64,000 bases of DNA from Thiosulfatihalobacter marinus (GTDB lineage Bacteria > Pseudomonadota > Alphaproteobacteria > Rhodobacterales > Rhodobacteraceae), in NCBI RefSeq assembly GCF_016019955.1, contig NZ_JAECRZ010000002.1:124001-188000 (forward strand), given 5' to 3'. Positions 47,258-55,324 of the stretch are shown in pieces. A model generated the notes under the pieces. It saw only the letters and a program-made list of their open reading frames with translations. It was not told the DNA's origin and did not search any database. The number at the start of each line of letters is the position of its first letter. Position 1 is the first letter of the stretch. The position numbers and the translations under genes are program-made.

Positions 47258-48454
47258 TCAGGTCAGTGTGGCGGGCAGGCGGGCGTAGCCGCGAAAGCGG
47301 ATGCGGCCCCCGCGCCGGGCGCCAGCGGTCAGGGTGTAATTCGGGTAGCGTTGCAGAAAGCGGCCCACGGCGATGCGCCCCTCCATGCGGGCCAGCGTCA
47401 GGCCGACACAGGTATGGGGGCCACCGGCAAAGGCCAGGTGCTTGTTGGGGCGGCGATCCAGCTGCATTTCGTCGGGGGTGTCGAACTGGCGCGGATCGCG
47501 GTTGGCGCCGCCCATGCACAGATGCAGGTCGGTGCCCGCCGGGATAGTGACGCCGTGCAGGGCAACGGGCCGGGTGGTCAGGCGGTTGCCGAATTGGTTG
47601 GGGCTTTCCAGGCGCAGGAATTCATCGACGGCGGTGGTGATGAGATCCGGATTGGCCAGAAGCGCGGCGCGTTTGTCCGGGTGCTGATCCAGAAGCGCCA
47701 GCGCGTTGCCGATCAGGTTGGTGGTGGTTTCGTGGCCGGCGTTCAGGATGAAGATGCAGTTCTGGTAAAGCTCCACCTCGGTCAGGTGATCGCCTGTCGT
47801 CTGCATCAGGCGGGTGAGCACATCGGTTTCCGGATCGCCCGGATGCGCGCGGCGGTCCTGGATGATGTCGCGCAGGAAGGTCTTGAAATCGGTGACTGCG
47901 GCGTTGCCGCGTTCCAGCTGTTCCGGTGTCAGCGCCGGTTCCAGCGCGCCCAGAATGGCCAGCGACCAGTCGCGCAGCGGGCCACGCCTGTCGCGGGGGA
48001 TGCCGAGAAGATTGCCGATCACCTCGATCGGGATGGCACCGGCGAAGGCGGTGATCAGTTCCACCCCGGCCATTCCGGCCATGTCGTCCAGGAGCGAGTC
48101 GACCAGCGTGATCAGCCCCGGCTCCATCCGGGCCAGCGCGCGCGGGTTCATCGCGCCCACCATCACCTTGCGCACGCGGGTGTGCAGCGGCGGGTCGTTG
48201 AAGACAAGCGAATTGGTGTGGTGTTCGAATAGCGGCGAGTCGGGGCCGAATTTCGGGGCGAAGATCGCTTTCTTGTCCGAGATGAACGTATCGGTGTCGC
48301 GGTAGACCATATCCAGATCGTCGTAGCGCGACAGGATGAACGACCCGTCCGGCTGGGCACAGACGGGGGCCTCTTCGCACAGGCGTGCGTAAACCGGATA
48401 GGGATTGTCGTGAAACCCTTCGGGCAGGGCTGTCAGCGTCAGGATGTCAGACAT
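47258..48454 (-). CDS. Cytochrome P450
   Basis: A 398-residue soluble bacterial P450. The heme-thiolate loop is LAFAGGPHTCVGLTLARMEG with C349. The oxygen-activation I-helix is NAGHETTTNL (residues 238-247), and ExxR is E278-R281. There is no membrane anchor and no fused reductase. ATG 48454 starts MSDILTLTALPEGFHDNPYPVYARL, typical of class I bacterial forms such as CYP107/CYP109-like. It is the first gene of the P450-paaZ pair and shares the divergent paa promoter region. A role on phenylacetate or a related aromatic or terpenoid acid is plausible but unproven; the ferredoxin partner is not encoded beside it. Confidence 0.93.
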   Translation of the reverse strand: MSDILTLTALPEGFHDNPYPVYARLCEEAPVCAQPDGSFILSRYDDLDMVYRDTDTFISDKKAIFAPKFGPDSPLFEHHTNSLVFNDPPLHTRVRKVMVGAMNPRALARMEPGLITLVDSLLDDMAGMAGVELITAFAGAIPIEVIGNLLGIPRDRRGPLRDWSLAILGALEPALTPEQLERGNAAVTDFKTFLRDIIQDRRAHPGDPETDVLTRLMQTTGDHLTEVELYQNCIFILNAGHETTTNLIGNALALLDQHPDKRAALLANPDLITTAVDEFLRLESPNQFGNRLTTRPVALHGVTIPAGTDLHLCMGGANRDPRQFDTPDEMQLDRRPNKHLAFAGGPHTCVGLTLARMEGRIAVGRFLQRYPNYTLTAGARRGGRIRFRGYARLPATLT

Positions 48455-48502
48455 GTGCGCGCGCCTCCCCGGGTGCGGAATCGTCGGTGGGTTATTTATT
48501 GA

Positions 48503-48518
48503 CCAACCGTTCGGTTTA
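48503..48518. promoter_or_regulatory. Predicted PaaR operator in the divergent paa promoter
   Basis: CCAACCG-TT-CGGTTTA: an inverted repeat (core AACCG/CGGTT) centred in the 102-bp gap between P450 and paaG. On the minus strand TTGCAT (48518-48523) and ATAAAT (48494-48499) are spaced 18 bp and flank the site, so a bound repressor would block that promoter. The half-site recurs upstream of paaJ at 57637. It resembles the CNAACGNNCGTTNG type of site known for a TetR-type PaaR. Confidence 0.7.
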
Positions 48519-48556
48519 TGCAAGAAAAAGGTCAACGCTGTGACGGGGGAGGCATC

Positions 48557-49342
48557 ATGAGCGAGACGATTCTGGCGACGGACCATGGCACCTGGGTGGA
48601 GGTGACGCTGAACCGGCCCGAGCGGCTGAACAGTTTTACCGACGAGATGCACCTGGCGTTGCGGGCCACCCTGGAAGGGGCCTGGGACAATGGTGCACGC
48701 GCGATCCTGTTGACAGGCGCGGGGCGCGGTTTCTGCGCCGGGCAGGATCTGGGCGATGTCGATCCGGCCCAGGCGGCGGAACCGGTGGATCTGAGCGACA
48801 CGATCCGCACCTATTACGCCCCGCTGATCCGGCTGTTGCGCGATATGGACATGCCGGTGGTCTGCGCGGTGAATGGCGTGGCGGCGGGCGCGGGAGCGAA
48901 TATCGCGCTGGCCTGTGACATTGTGCTGGCCGGGCAAAGCGCGAAATTCATCCAGTCTTTCGTGAATGTCGGGCTGGTGCCGGATGCCGGGGGCACCTGG
49001 GCGCTGACCCGGCTTTTGGGCGAGGCACGCGCCAAGGCACTGGCGATGACCGGCGCGCCGGTGACGGCGGCGCAGGCGGCGGACTGGGGCATGATCTGGC
49101 AGGCGTTGCCGGATGACGAATTGATGGACGCGGCGCGCGGGCTGACGGCGCAACTGGCCAATGGGCCGACCGTGGGGTTGGGGCTGACCAAGGCCGCGAT
49201 CCAGGCGGCCAGCACCAACCCGCTGGAGGCGCAGCTGGAGCTGGAAGCCGAGTGTCAGAAGCAATGCGGGTACAGCGCGGATTACGCCGAGGGCGTTTCG
49301 GCCTTTCTGAACAAACGCAAACCGAATTATCAGGGCCGCTGA
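48557..49342 (+). CDS. paaG: 1,2-epoxyphenylacetyl-CoA isomerase PaaG
   Basis: A 261-residue crotonase-fold isomerase that converts ring-1,2-epoxyphenylacetyl-CoA to oxepin-CoA (and may isomerise a later dehydroadipyl intermediate). The signature LNRPERLNSFTDEM, LLTGAGRGFCAGQDLGD and VNGVAAGAGANIALACD matches E. coli PaaG closely from memory, including the acidic residue in VGLVPDAGGTWAL. ATG 48557 has GACGGGGGAGGCATC upstream. First gene of paaG-paaI-paaK-paaR; paaI follows after 4 bp. The separate hydratase PaaF is not in the window. Confidence 0.93.
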   Translation: MSETILATDHGTWVEVTLNRPERLNSFTDEMHLALRATLEGAWDNGARAILLTGAGRGFCAGQDLGDVDPAQAAEPVDLSDTIRTYYAPLIRLLRDMDMPVVCAVNGVAAGAGANIALACDIVLAGQSAKFIQSFVNVGLVPDAGGTWALTRLLGEARAKALAMTGAPVTAAQAADWGMIWQALPDDELMDAARGLTAQLANGPTVGLGLTKAAIQAASTNPLEAQLELEAECQKQCGYSADYAEGVSAFLNKRKPNYQGR

Positions 49343-49346
49343 GAGC

Positions 49347-49772
49347 ATGACGCCGAAACGACGCGCCGAAAAAGCCGCCGCCGCAATGTGGGCCACCGAC
49401 CGCGCCAGCCAGCACATGGGCATGGCGATCACCGCCATGGACGAGGGGCGGGCGACGCTGACGATGACGGTGCGCCCCGAGCATTGCAACGGCCATGGCA
49501 TCTGTCATGGCGGCGTGACCTTTATGTTGGCCGACAGCGCCTTTGCCTTTGCGTGCAACAGCCGCAACCTGTCCACGGTCGCCCAGCACAACATGATCAG
49601 TTATCTTGCGCCGGGGCGCGCGGGCGACGTGCTGACCGCCGAGGCGCATGAGGTCACACAGACCGGGCGCAGCGGAATTTACGATGTAACCGTGACCAAT
49701 CAGGAGGGCACCCTGATCGCCGAGTTCCGTGGGTTCTCGCGCCAGATCAAGGGTCAGTTGTTCGACGAATAG
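49347..49772 (+). CDS. paaI: Phenylacetyl-CoA pathway thioesterase PaaI
   Basis: A 141-residue hotdog thioesterase that hydrolyses hydroxylated phenylacetyl-CoA side products and frees CoA. The catalytic motif GHGICHGGVTFMLADSAFAFACNSR contains the HGG and the acidic residue of the family, and RPEHCNGHG precedes it as in PaaI. It is 4 bp after paaG and 15 bp before paaK. It is a second, distinct thioesterase from the one at 38728. Confidence 0.93.
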   Translation: MTPKRRAEKAAAAMWATDRASQHMGMAITAMDEGRATLTMTVRPEHCNGHGICHGGVTFMLADSAFAFACNSRNLSTVAQHNMISYLAPGRAGDVLTAEAHEVTQTGRSGIYDVTVTNQEGTLIAEFRGFSRQIKGQLFDE

Positions 49773-49787
49773 TCGAGGAGGAGAGAC

Positions 49788-51098
49788 ATGCAGGATTTGA
49801 CACCCCCCCGGGAGATTCTGGACCCGATCGAGATTGCCTCGATCGACGAGATCCGCGCGTTGCAGCTTGGGCGGCTGAAATGGTCGCTGCGTCACGCCTA
49901 TGACAATGTGCCGATGTACAGGGCGCGGTTTGACGAGGCCGGGGTGCACCCGGATGACCTGCAAACCCTGGGCGATCTGGCGAAGTTTCCGTTCACCTAC
50001 AAGAACGATCTGCGCGACAATTACCCGTTTGGCCTGTTTGCCGTGCCGCGCTCGGACATCATCCGGCTGCACGCCTCGTCAGGCACCACGGGCAAGCCGA
50101 CGGTGGTGGGCTATACCGCCAATGACATCAGCAACTGGGCCGATCTGGTGGCGCGCAGTTTGCGCGCGTCGGGGCTGCGCAAGGGCGATATGGTGCACAA
50201 TGCCTATGGCTATGGGTTGTTCACCGGCGGGCTGGGCGCGCATTACGGGATCGAGCGGCTGGGCGCGACGGTGGTGCCTATGTCGGGCGGGCAAACCGAA
50301 AAGCAGGTCGGGCTGATCACCGATTTCAAACCCGACGGGATCATGGTGACGCCGTCCTATATGCTTAACATTCTTGAACAATATCACAAGGTTGGCATGG
50401 ATCCGCGCGCCTGTTCGCTGAAGGTGGGAGTGTTTGGCGCCGAGCCCTGGACCGATGCGATGCGCAAGGAGGTCGAGGCGGCGTTCGATATGCACGCGGT
50501 CGACATCTATGGTCTGTCGGAAATCATGGGGCCGGGCGTGGCCAATGAATGTGTGGAAACCAAGGATGGCCCGGTGATCTGGGAAGACCATTTCCTGCCC
50601 GAGATCATTGATCCGGCCACCGGAGAGGTGCTGCCCGATGGCGAAATGGGCGAGCTGGTCTTTACCACGCTGACCAAGGAAGGGTTGCCGATGATCCGCT
50701 ATCGCACCCGCGACCTGACCCGGCTGTTGCCCGGCACCGCGCGGTCCATGCGGCGGATGGAAAAGATCACCGGGCGCAGTGACGACATGATCATCCTGCG
50801 CGGCGTGAACGTGTTCCCGAGCCAGGTGGAAGAGCAGGTTCTGGCCACCGGCGGCCTGGCGCCTTATTACCAGATCGAGCTGTACAAATCGGGCCGGATG
50901 GACGCGATGCGCGTTTATGTCGAGGCCAACCCGGATGCGGCGGACAACCTGTCCAAGACCGCCTCGGCGCGGATGCTGACCAAGCGGATCAAGGATATCG
51001 TTGGCGTTTCCACCGAGATCATCGTAGGCGATCCCGGCGAGGTGGAACGCAGCCAGGGCAAGGCCAAGCGCGTTGTCGACAACCGCCAAAAGGAGTGA
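49788..51098 (+). CDS. paaK: Phenylacetate-CoA ligase PaaK
   Basis: A 436-residue adenylate-forming ligase activating phenylacetate to phenylacetyl-CoA. The AMP-binding motif is LHASSGTTGKPTVVGYT, followed by YGLSEIMGPGVANE (motif 2) and LVFTTLTKEGLPMIRYRTRDL, and a C-terminal lid with GRSDDMIILRGVNVFPSQVE. Length fits the family (about 435). GTCGAGGAGAGAGAC precedes ATG 49788. Third gene of the operon, followed after 3 bp by paaR. Confidence 0.95.
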   Translation: MQDLTPPREILDPIEIASIDEIRALQLGRLKWSLRHAYDNVPMYRARFDEAGVHPDDLQTLGDLAKFPFTYKNDLRDNYPFGLFAVPRSDIIRLHASSGTTGKPTVVGYTANDISNWADLVARSLRASGLRKGDMVHNAYGYGLFTGGLGAHYGIERLGATVVPMSGGQTEKQVGLITDFKPDGIMVTPSYMLNILEQYHKVGMDPRACSLKVGVFGAEPWTDAMRKEVEAAFDMHAVDIYGLSEIMGPGVANECVETKDGPVIWEDHFLPEIIDPATGEVLPDGEMGELVFTTLTKEGLPMIRYRTRDLTRLLPGTARSMRRMEKITGRSDDMIILRGVNVFPSQVEEQVLATGGLAPYYQIELYKSGRMDAMRVYVEANPDAADNLSKTASARMLTKRIKDIVGVSTEIIVGDPGEVERSQGKAKRVVDNRQKE

Positions 51099-51101
51099 GC
51101 C

Positions 51102-51698
51102 GTGGCCCGGACAATTGCAAAAGACCACGATCAGAAGCGTGACAATATCCTGACAGCCGCCGCCAGGGTGTTTGCCAACGAGGGGTTCGACCGGGCGTCG
51201 ATGGCGATGCTGGCGCGCGATTGCGGGATTTCGAAGGCCAATATCTATCACTATTACGACAGCAAGGATGCCATTCTGTATGACATTCTGGAGACCTATC
51301 TGAGCGCGCTGCGCGACCGGATTTGTGGCATTGATCTTGGGGGGCTGACGCCGCAGGACAAGGTGCATCGTGTGATCCGGGAAATCCTGATGGCCTATCA
51401 GGGCGCGGATGACGAACACCGGGTACAGATCAACGGGGTGGCGATGCTGCCGCCGGAGCAGCAAAAGGTGCTGCGTGGCTATCAGCGCGATATGGTGGTG
51501 TTTCTGGGGGATGTGCTGCGCGAGGCCGCGCCCGAGGTGTTTGCCGGGGATGCCGCCAAGTTGCGCGGGGCGGTGATGTCGGTCTACGGGATGCTGAACT
51601 GGTACTACATGTGGCAATCCGGGGCGGGCAAGCAGGCGCGCGAGGATTATGCGCGGCTGGTCAGCGATCTGACGCTGAAAGGTGTTGGCGGTTTGTGA
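51102..51698 (+). CDS. paaR: TetR-family regulator PaaR
   Basis: A 198-residue TetR-type repressor. The N-terminal helix-turn-helix is NILTAAARVFANEGFDRASM followed by GISKANIYHYYDSKDAILYD. The C-terminal ligand domain is of the PaaR/FadR-like kind that responds to CoA thioesters. GTG 51102 is preceded by AAAAGGAGTGAGCC. It is the last gene of paaG-paaI-paaK-paaR, so it is autoregulated if the predicted operator at 48503 is real. Phenylacetyl-CoA as the inducer is expected from the family but not shown here. Confidence 0.88.
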   Translation: MARTIAKDHDQKRDNILTAAARVFANEGFDRASMAMLARDCGISKANIYHYYDSKDAILYDILETYLSALRDRICGIDLGGLTPQDKVHRVIREILMAYQGADDEHRVQINGVAMLPPEQQKVLRGYQRDMVVFLGDVLREAAPEVFAGDAAKLRGAVMSVYGMLNWYYMWQSGAGKQAREDYARLVSDLTLKGVGGL

Positions 51699-51704
51699 CG
51701 GGCA

Positions 51705-51728
51705 CCAGGCGATTTCGAAATCGCCTGG
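51705..51728. terminator. Perfect palindrome between paaR and the convergent gene
   Basis: A 24-nt perfect palindrome centred on TTCGAA (arms CCAGGCGATTTC and GAAATCGCCTGG). It begins 6 bp after the paaR stop, and the convergent gene ends at 51769. It may serve both transcripts as a 3' stem. There is no T-run; a tight AT-rich centre makes cruciform or dimer binding another option. Confidence 0.5.
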
Positions 51729-51768
51729 CCGCGTTGTTTGCAACCGCCCTGGCCGGGCGCCGCGCGGG

Positions 51769-52524
51769 TCAGCCCGCCTTCAGGCCCATATTTTCCAGAA
51801 CGGCCCCGGTTTCCGCCGCCCAACGGGATTTCAGATCCATATTGGGTGTGCGGCGCAGGCCCATCTTTTTCAGGCTGTCGAACCTGGCCGATTCCGCCGA
51901 CCCGAACGAGGCCGCCACGCGGGGCCACCAGTAATTGATGCTGGCCTGCGCGCCCGTGGTGCCGGCTTCGGCCAGTTTCACAAGCCCTTCTTCGGCCAGT
52001 TCGGAGTGGCGCGCCTCGATCGGGGCGATGGCGCGGAAGGCTTCGGCCAGCGGCTGATAGGAGACCATGGCGAATTCCGCCAGTTGCACCGTCACGGCGC
52101 GCCCCATCAGCAGGTTCATGACCACCGCGTCGGTCCAGCCCTCAAGCGGGTAGTTGAACACCGCCAGGCGCATGTCGTGATCGCCGCGGCTGGCGCCGAT
52201 ATCGGCGTTGCGCTCCAGCCGGGCCGTCCAGGGATGGTGGTTGGCATAGCGATCGCTGTCCACGCCGAACTCGGCCATGATTTTCAGCACGCGGTTGGCG
52301 TTGTCGGTTTTCTCCAGCACGATCTTGGCGGCGGCGATGCGTTCCTTGATGCCGGGGCCGGCGTTGATCACATCGGCAAATCCGGCGGCACCGGCCAGTT
52401 CGCTGTCGACAAAGGTTGTCATCAGCTTCATCAGTTCGGCGCGATAACGCGGCGGCACGTTCATCGGGTTGGTCAGCACGCCGCCCTGGGCGAGGTAGCT
52501 GTCGAGGCTCATCTCTTGGGTCAT
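51769..52524 (-). CDS. Additional PaaA/PaaC-like ferritin-fold protein
   Basis: A 251-residue helical protein of the phenylacetic acid catabolic (PaaA/PaaC) family, last gene of the paaJABCDE operon, 13 bp after paaE. It contains NHHPWTARLERNADIG and APIEARHSELAEEGL. One di-iron-type motif is intact (E170-A-R-H173), but the first reads E71-K-T-D74 where a PaaA-type subunit has ExxH (DEAGH in the PaaA here). The metal site is therefore doubtful. It is neither PaaA (55325) nor PaaC (54182), both of which are present. Possible roles are an accessory or alternative oxygenase subunit or a protective scaffold. ATG 52524 is preceded by a GGGAGGAACGA-type site on the minus strand. Confidence 0.8.
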   Translation of the reverse strand: MTQEMSLDSYLAQGGVLTNPMNVPPRYRAELMKLMTTFVDSELAGAAGFADVINAGPGIKERIAAAKIVLEKTDNANRVLKIMAEFGVDSDRYANHHPWTARLERNADIGASRGDHDMRLAVFNYPLEGWTDAVVMNLLMGRAVTVQLAEFAMVSYQPLAEAFRAIAPIEARHSELAEEGLVKLAEAGTTGAQASINYWWPRVAASFGSAESARFDSLKKMGLRRTPNMDLKSRWAAETGAVLENMGLKAG

Positions 52525-52537
52525 TGTCGTTCCTCCC

Positions 52538-53614
52538 TTACTGGTCGTAGTCGACAACGACGTTGTCGGTGACGGGATAGGACTGGCAGGAGAGGACATA
52601 GCCCTTTTCCACCTCGTAATCCTCCAGCGCGTGGTTGGCGACCATGTCCACTTCGCCTTCCAGCACGCGGCAGCGGCAGGTCGAACAGACCCCGGCCTTG
52701 CAGGCATAGGGCGCGTCCATGTTGTTGGAGAGCGCCGCGTCAAGGAGGGATTCGTCCTTGGGCATCCGGATGGTCTGGGTTGCGCCGTCCAGCGTGATGG
52801 CGGCGGTGGCCTGATTGGCGCCCGAGGCGGCGTCCTTGCTGATTGCCTTCTTTCGGGCGCGGCCAGGCTGGGACGAGGCGAACAGCTCGAACTTGATCTG
52901 TGCGTCGGTCAGCCCGTGCGCGCGCAGCGCGGCGGCGATGCCCAGCATCATCGGCTCGGGGCCGCAGATGAAGGCGGTGTCGACAGTGTCGATGTCGATC
53001 CAGCCGGTCCGGAACAGCTGGCCGCATTTGTCCTCGGTGACAAGGCCGGTGAAAAGATCGATTTCCTGGGCGTCGGTTTCCAGCACATGGATCACGTTGA
53101 AACGGCCCATATAGATGTTTTTCAGGTCTTCCAGTTCCTCGCGGAACATGATCGTGTTCACGCCCTTGTTGGCATAGACCAGCGTGAAGGTGCTGTTTGG
53201 TTCGCGCGCCAGCGTGGTTTTCAAGATCGACAGGACCGGGGTGATGCCGGACCCGCCGGCAAAGCCGAGATATTGTTTCTCGTTGGCGGGATCGAGATCG
53301 GCAAAGAAGCTGCCCATCGGGGGCATGGCCTGTACCGTGTCGCCGACATTCAGCTGTTCATTGGCCCAGGTCGAAAACGCGCCGCCATCGACGCGCTTGA
53401 TGCCCACCTGAAGGATACCATCGTCCCGGCCCGCGCAGATCGAGTAAGAGCGGCGCAGTTCCTCGCCGTCGAACTCGCGGCGGAAGGTCAGGTACTGGCC
53501 CTGGGTAAAGTCAAACGCGGCGGCAGAGCCGTTGGCCGGTTTCAGGGTGACGACAACGGCGTCGCGGATGGTCTTGCGGATGTCGGTGACTTCCAGATCG
53601 TGAAAACGTGCCAT
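52538..53614 (-). CDS. paaE: Phenylacetyl-CoA epoxidase reductase PaaE
   Basis: A 358-residue reductase that passes NADPH electrons to the PaaABC di-iron oxygenase. The FAD domain has RRSYSICAG (RxYS), the NAD domain has GFAGGSGITPVLSILKT and CGPEPMMLGIAAAL, and the C-terminal plant-type [2Fe-2S] ferredoxin domain has APYACKAGVCSTCRCRV. ATG 53614. It is 12 bp after paaD and 13 bp before the extra ferritin-like gene. Length and domain order equal those of E. coli PaaE. Confidence 0.95.
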   Translation of the reverse strand: MARFHDLEVTDIRKTIRDAVVVTLKPANGSAAAFDFTQGQYLTFRREFDGEELRRSYSICAGRDDGILQVGIKRVDGGAFSTWANEQLNVGDTVQAMPPMGSFFADLDPANEKQYLGFAGGSGITPVLSILKTTLAREPNSTFTLVYANKGVNTIMFREELEDLKNIYMGRFNVIHVLETDAQEIDLFTGLVTEDKCGQLFRTGWIDIDTVDTAFICGPEPMMLGIAAALRAHGLTDAQIKFELFASSQPGRARKKAISKDAASGANQATAAITLDGATQTIRMPKDESLLDAALSNNMDAPYACKAGVCSTCRCRVLEGEVDMVANHALEDYEVEKGYVLSCQSYPVTDNVVVDYDQ

Positions 53615-53626
53615 GGGGCTCCTCCC

Positions 53627-54088
53627 TCAGATGCACTTGAAATATTCAAAGGGTTCAAGGCAGTCGCGGCAGCGCCACTGGGCCTTGCACGGGGTCGAGC
53701 CGAACTGGCTCAGTTTTTCCAGGTGATCGCCGCCGCAGCGGGGGCAGCGCTGGGGGCCGCCCGCCGGTTGGGGCGGGGCGATGCCGTAATCCTCCAGAGC
53801 GGCGCGCGCCTTTTGCGACATCCAGTCGGTGGTCCAGGCCGGGCTGATCTGTTGCGTCAGCCTGATCTTGTCCAGCCCGTGATCGCGCAGGCAGGTCTCG
53901 ATATCCATGTTGATCATCGAGGTCGCCGGGCAGCCGGAATAGGTGGGGGTGACGGCGACCACACAGGTGTCGCCGTCAAAAGTCACGTCGCGCACGATGC
54001 CCAGATCGACAATCGTGATCACCGGGATTTCCGGGTCGGGGATGGTTTCCAGCCATTCCCAGACCTGTTTGACACTTGGCCGGGTCAT
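53627..54088 (-). CDS. paaD: Phenylacetyl-CoA epoxidase maturation protein PaaD
   Basis: A 153-residue protein of the MIP18/DUF59 Fe-S assembly family needed for epoxidase activity. The N-terminal domain has IPDPEIPVITIVDLGIVRDV and YSGCPATSMINMD with the conserved Cys. A C-terminal zinc-ribbon has two CxxC pairs, RCPRCGGDH and RCRDCLEPFEYF. ATG 54088. A double-hairpin repeat lies between paaC and this gene (54120-54170), a good point for mRNA processing. Confidence 0.93.
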   Translation of the reverse strand: MTRPSVKQVWEWLETIPDPEIPVITIVDLGIVRDVTFDGDTCVVAVTPTYSGCPATSMINMDIETCLRDHGLDKIRLTQQISPAWTTDWMSQKARAALEDYGIAPPQPAGGPQRCPRCGGDHLEKLSQFGSTPCKAQWRCRDCLEPFEYFKCI

Positions 54089-54119
54089 ATTGTTGCTCCT
54101 TGCGCGGTTGGGCGGGGGC

Positions 54120-54170
54120 GGAATTTTTACAAAAATTCCGGGCCGTTTTCTTTGAAAGAAAACGGTGCCC
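54120..54170 (+). repeat. Double-hairpin intergenic repeat, family B, copy 3
   Basis: Two stems: GGAATTTTT-AC-AAAAATTCC (54120-54139) and CCGTTTTCTTTGAAAGAAAACGG (stem halves 54143-54152 and 54156-54165), ending in TGCCC. In opposite orientation it repeats 40576-40627. It lies within the paa mRNA between paaC and paaD. Confidence 0.75.
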
Positions 54171-54181
54171 CCATCAGCGCG

Positions 54182-54946
54182 CTACCATTCACAGCCCGGA
54201 TAGGCGCGTTGCAGCCATTGCATATTGGCCAGCATGTGGCCCAGATGTTCGGTATGCATCCGACCCGTGCGCCCCCCCTTGTGGGTGAACGGGCTGTCGG
54301 GACGTGTCAGCGTGGCCTCGGCCAGGACCCGGCCCACCAGCGCGTCAAAATCGGCGCGCAGGGATGCCGGATCGGGCGCGATGCCGGCTTCGGCCATGGC
54401 GGTGTCCACCGCATCGCTTTCGAACATCTCGCCCACATAGGGCCAGAGATAATCGAGCGCGACCTGCATCCGTTTGTGGCTTTCGGCGGTTCCGTCGCCC
54501 AGTCCCACAACCGTGTCGGCCGAGCGTTCCACGTGATAGGCCACTTCCTTGGAGGCCTTGGCGGCGATGCCGGCCACGGTTTCGTCCGACGATTTGATCA
54601 GCCGGCCCATCAGAACGGACTGGTAGGCATCGAACAGGAACTGGCGCAGCAGGGTGCGGCCGAAATCGCCGTTGGGCAATTCGCAGAGCAGCACGTTGCG
54701 GAAATCCCAGGCATCGCGCAGAAAGGCGAGGTCATCCGCGCTCTTGCCATCGCCCTGAACCTGCGCCGCATAGCCCAGCCACATCTGCGCCTGGCCGATC
54801 AGGTCCAGCGCGGTGTTGGCCAGGGCGATGTCTTCTTCCAGGATCGGCGAGTGGCCGCACCATTCGGACACGCGGTGGCTGAGGACGAGGGTGTTGTCCC
54901 CCGTACGAAGCAGGAATTGCAGCAGTTTTTCGGTATCGGCGGCCAT
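54182..54946 (-). CDS. paaC: Phenylacetyl-CoA epoxidase structural subunit PaaC
   Basis: A 254-residue ferritin-fold partner of PaaA with no metal site of its own; it is needed for the stable PaaAC core. It contains SHRVSEWCGHSPILEEDIALANTALDLIGQ as in E. coli PaaC, and HVERSADTVVGLGDGTAESHKR. The start is ATG 54946 (TGATG overlap with paaB) or GTG 54949 (GTGA overlap); either way it is translationally coupled with paaB. Confidence 0.94.
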   Translation of the reverse strand: MAADTEKLLQFLLRTGDNTLVLSHRVSEWCGHSPILEEDIALANTALDLIGQAQMWLGYAAQVQGDGKSADDLAFLRDAWDFRNVLLCELPNGDFGRTLLRQFLFDAYQSVLMGRLIKSSDETVAGIAAKASKEVAYHVERSADTVVGLGDGTAESHKRMQVALDYLWPYVGEMFESDAVDTAMAEAGIAPDPASLRADFDALVGRVLAEATLTRPDSPFTHKGGRTGRMHTEHLGHMLANMQWLQRAYPGCEW

Positions 54947-55230
54947 CACATATGCCCCACTTCTTCGGGGATGTCGAAAAAGGTCGGGTGGCGGTAGACC
55001 TTTGATTCCGAGGGTTCAAACAGCGGGCCCTTGTCGCCGGGCGCGGTGGCGGCGATGTGTCTGGCCTCGACCACCCAGATCGACACGCCTTCGTTGCGGC
55101 GGGTGTACACGTCGCGGGCGTTCTTGATCGCCATTTCGGCGTCCGGCGCGTGCAGGCTGCCAACGTGCCGGTGGCTCATGCCATGCTGGCCGCGGATGAA
55201 GATTTCCCAGAGGGGCCATTCGTTTTTCAT
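54946..55230 (-). CDS. paaB: Phenylacetyl-CoA epoxidase subunit PaaB
   Basis: A 94-residue small subunit that links PaaAC heterodimers. It starts MKNEWPLWEIFIRGQHGMSHRHVGSLHAPD and has YTRRNEGVSIWVVEA, typical of the family. ATG 55230 is chosen as the family start; the frame from 55365 reads through a hairpin spacer. Last bases overlap paaC. The 94-bp gap to paaA contains a 17-bp stem (55266-55307), so paaA and paaB are probably made at different levels. Confidence 0.95.
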   Translation of the reverse strand: MKNEWPLWEIFIRGQHGMSHRHVGSLHAPDAEMAIKNARDVYTRRNEGVSIWVVEARHIAATAPGDKGPLFEPSESKVYRHPTFFDIPEEVGHM

Positions 55231-55265
55231 GTCGCTTTCCCTTCCTGACAGGTGGGTTTTCTCCT

Positions 55266-55307
55266 CCGCCCTTGCGGGTGTCGTCGCGGGGACGCCCGCA
55301 AGGGCGG
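55266..55307 (-). other. Strong intercistronic hairpin between paaA and paaB
   Basis: CCGCCCTTGCGGGTGTC (55266-55282) pairs with GACGCCCGCAAGGGCGG (55291-55307), 16 of 17 positions, with an 8-nt loop. No T-run follows. In the minus-strand mRNA it would cap paaA 3' RNA and might reduce read-through. Confidence 0.7.
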
Positions 55308-55324
55308 ATGAGCGGATTTCGTGA

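Noticed and set aside
48455..49501. Upstream extension of the P450 reading frame by about 350 codons
   Set aside because: It is antisense to paaG and has no domain; the P450 family start MSDILTLTALPEGF is at 48454.
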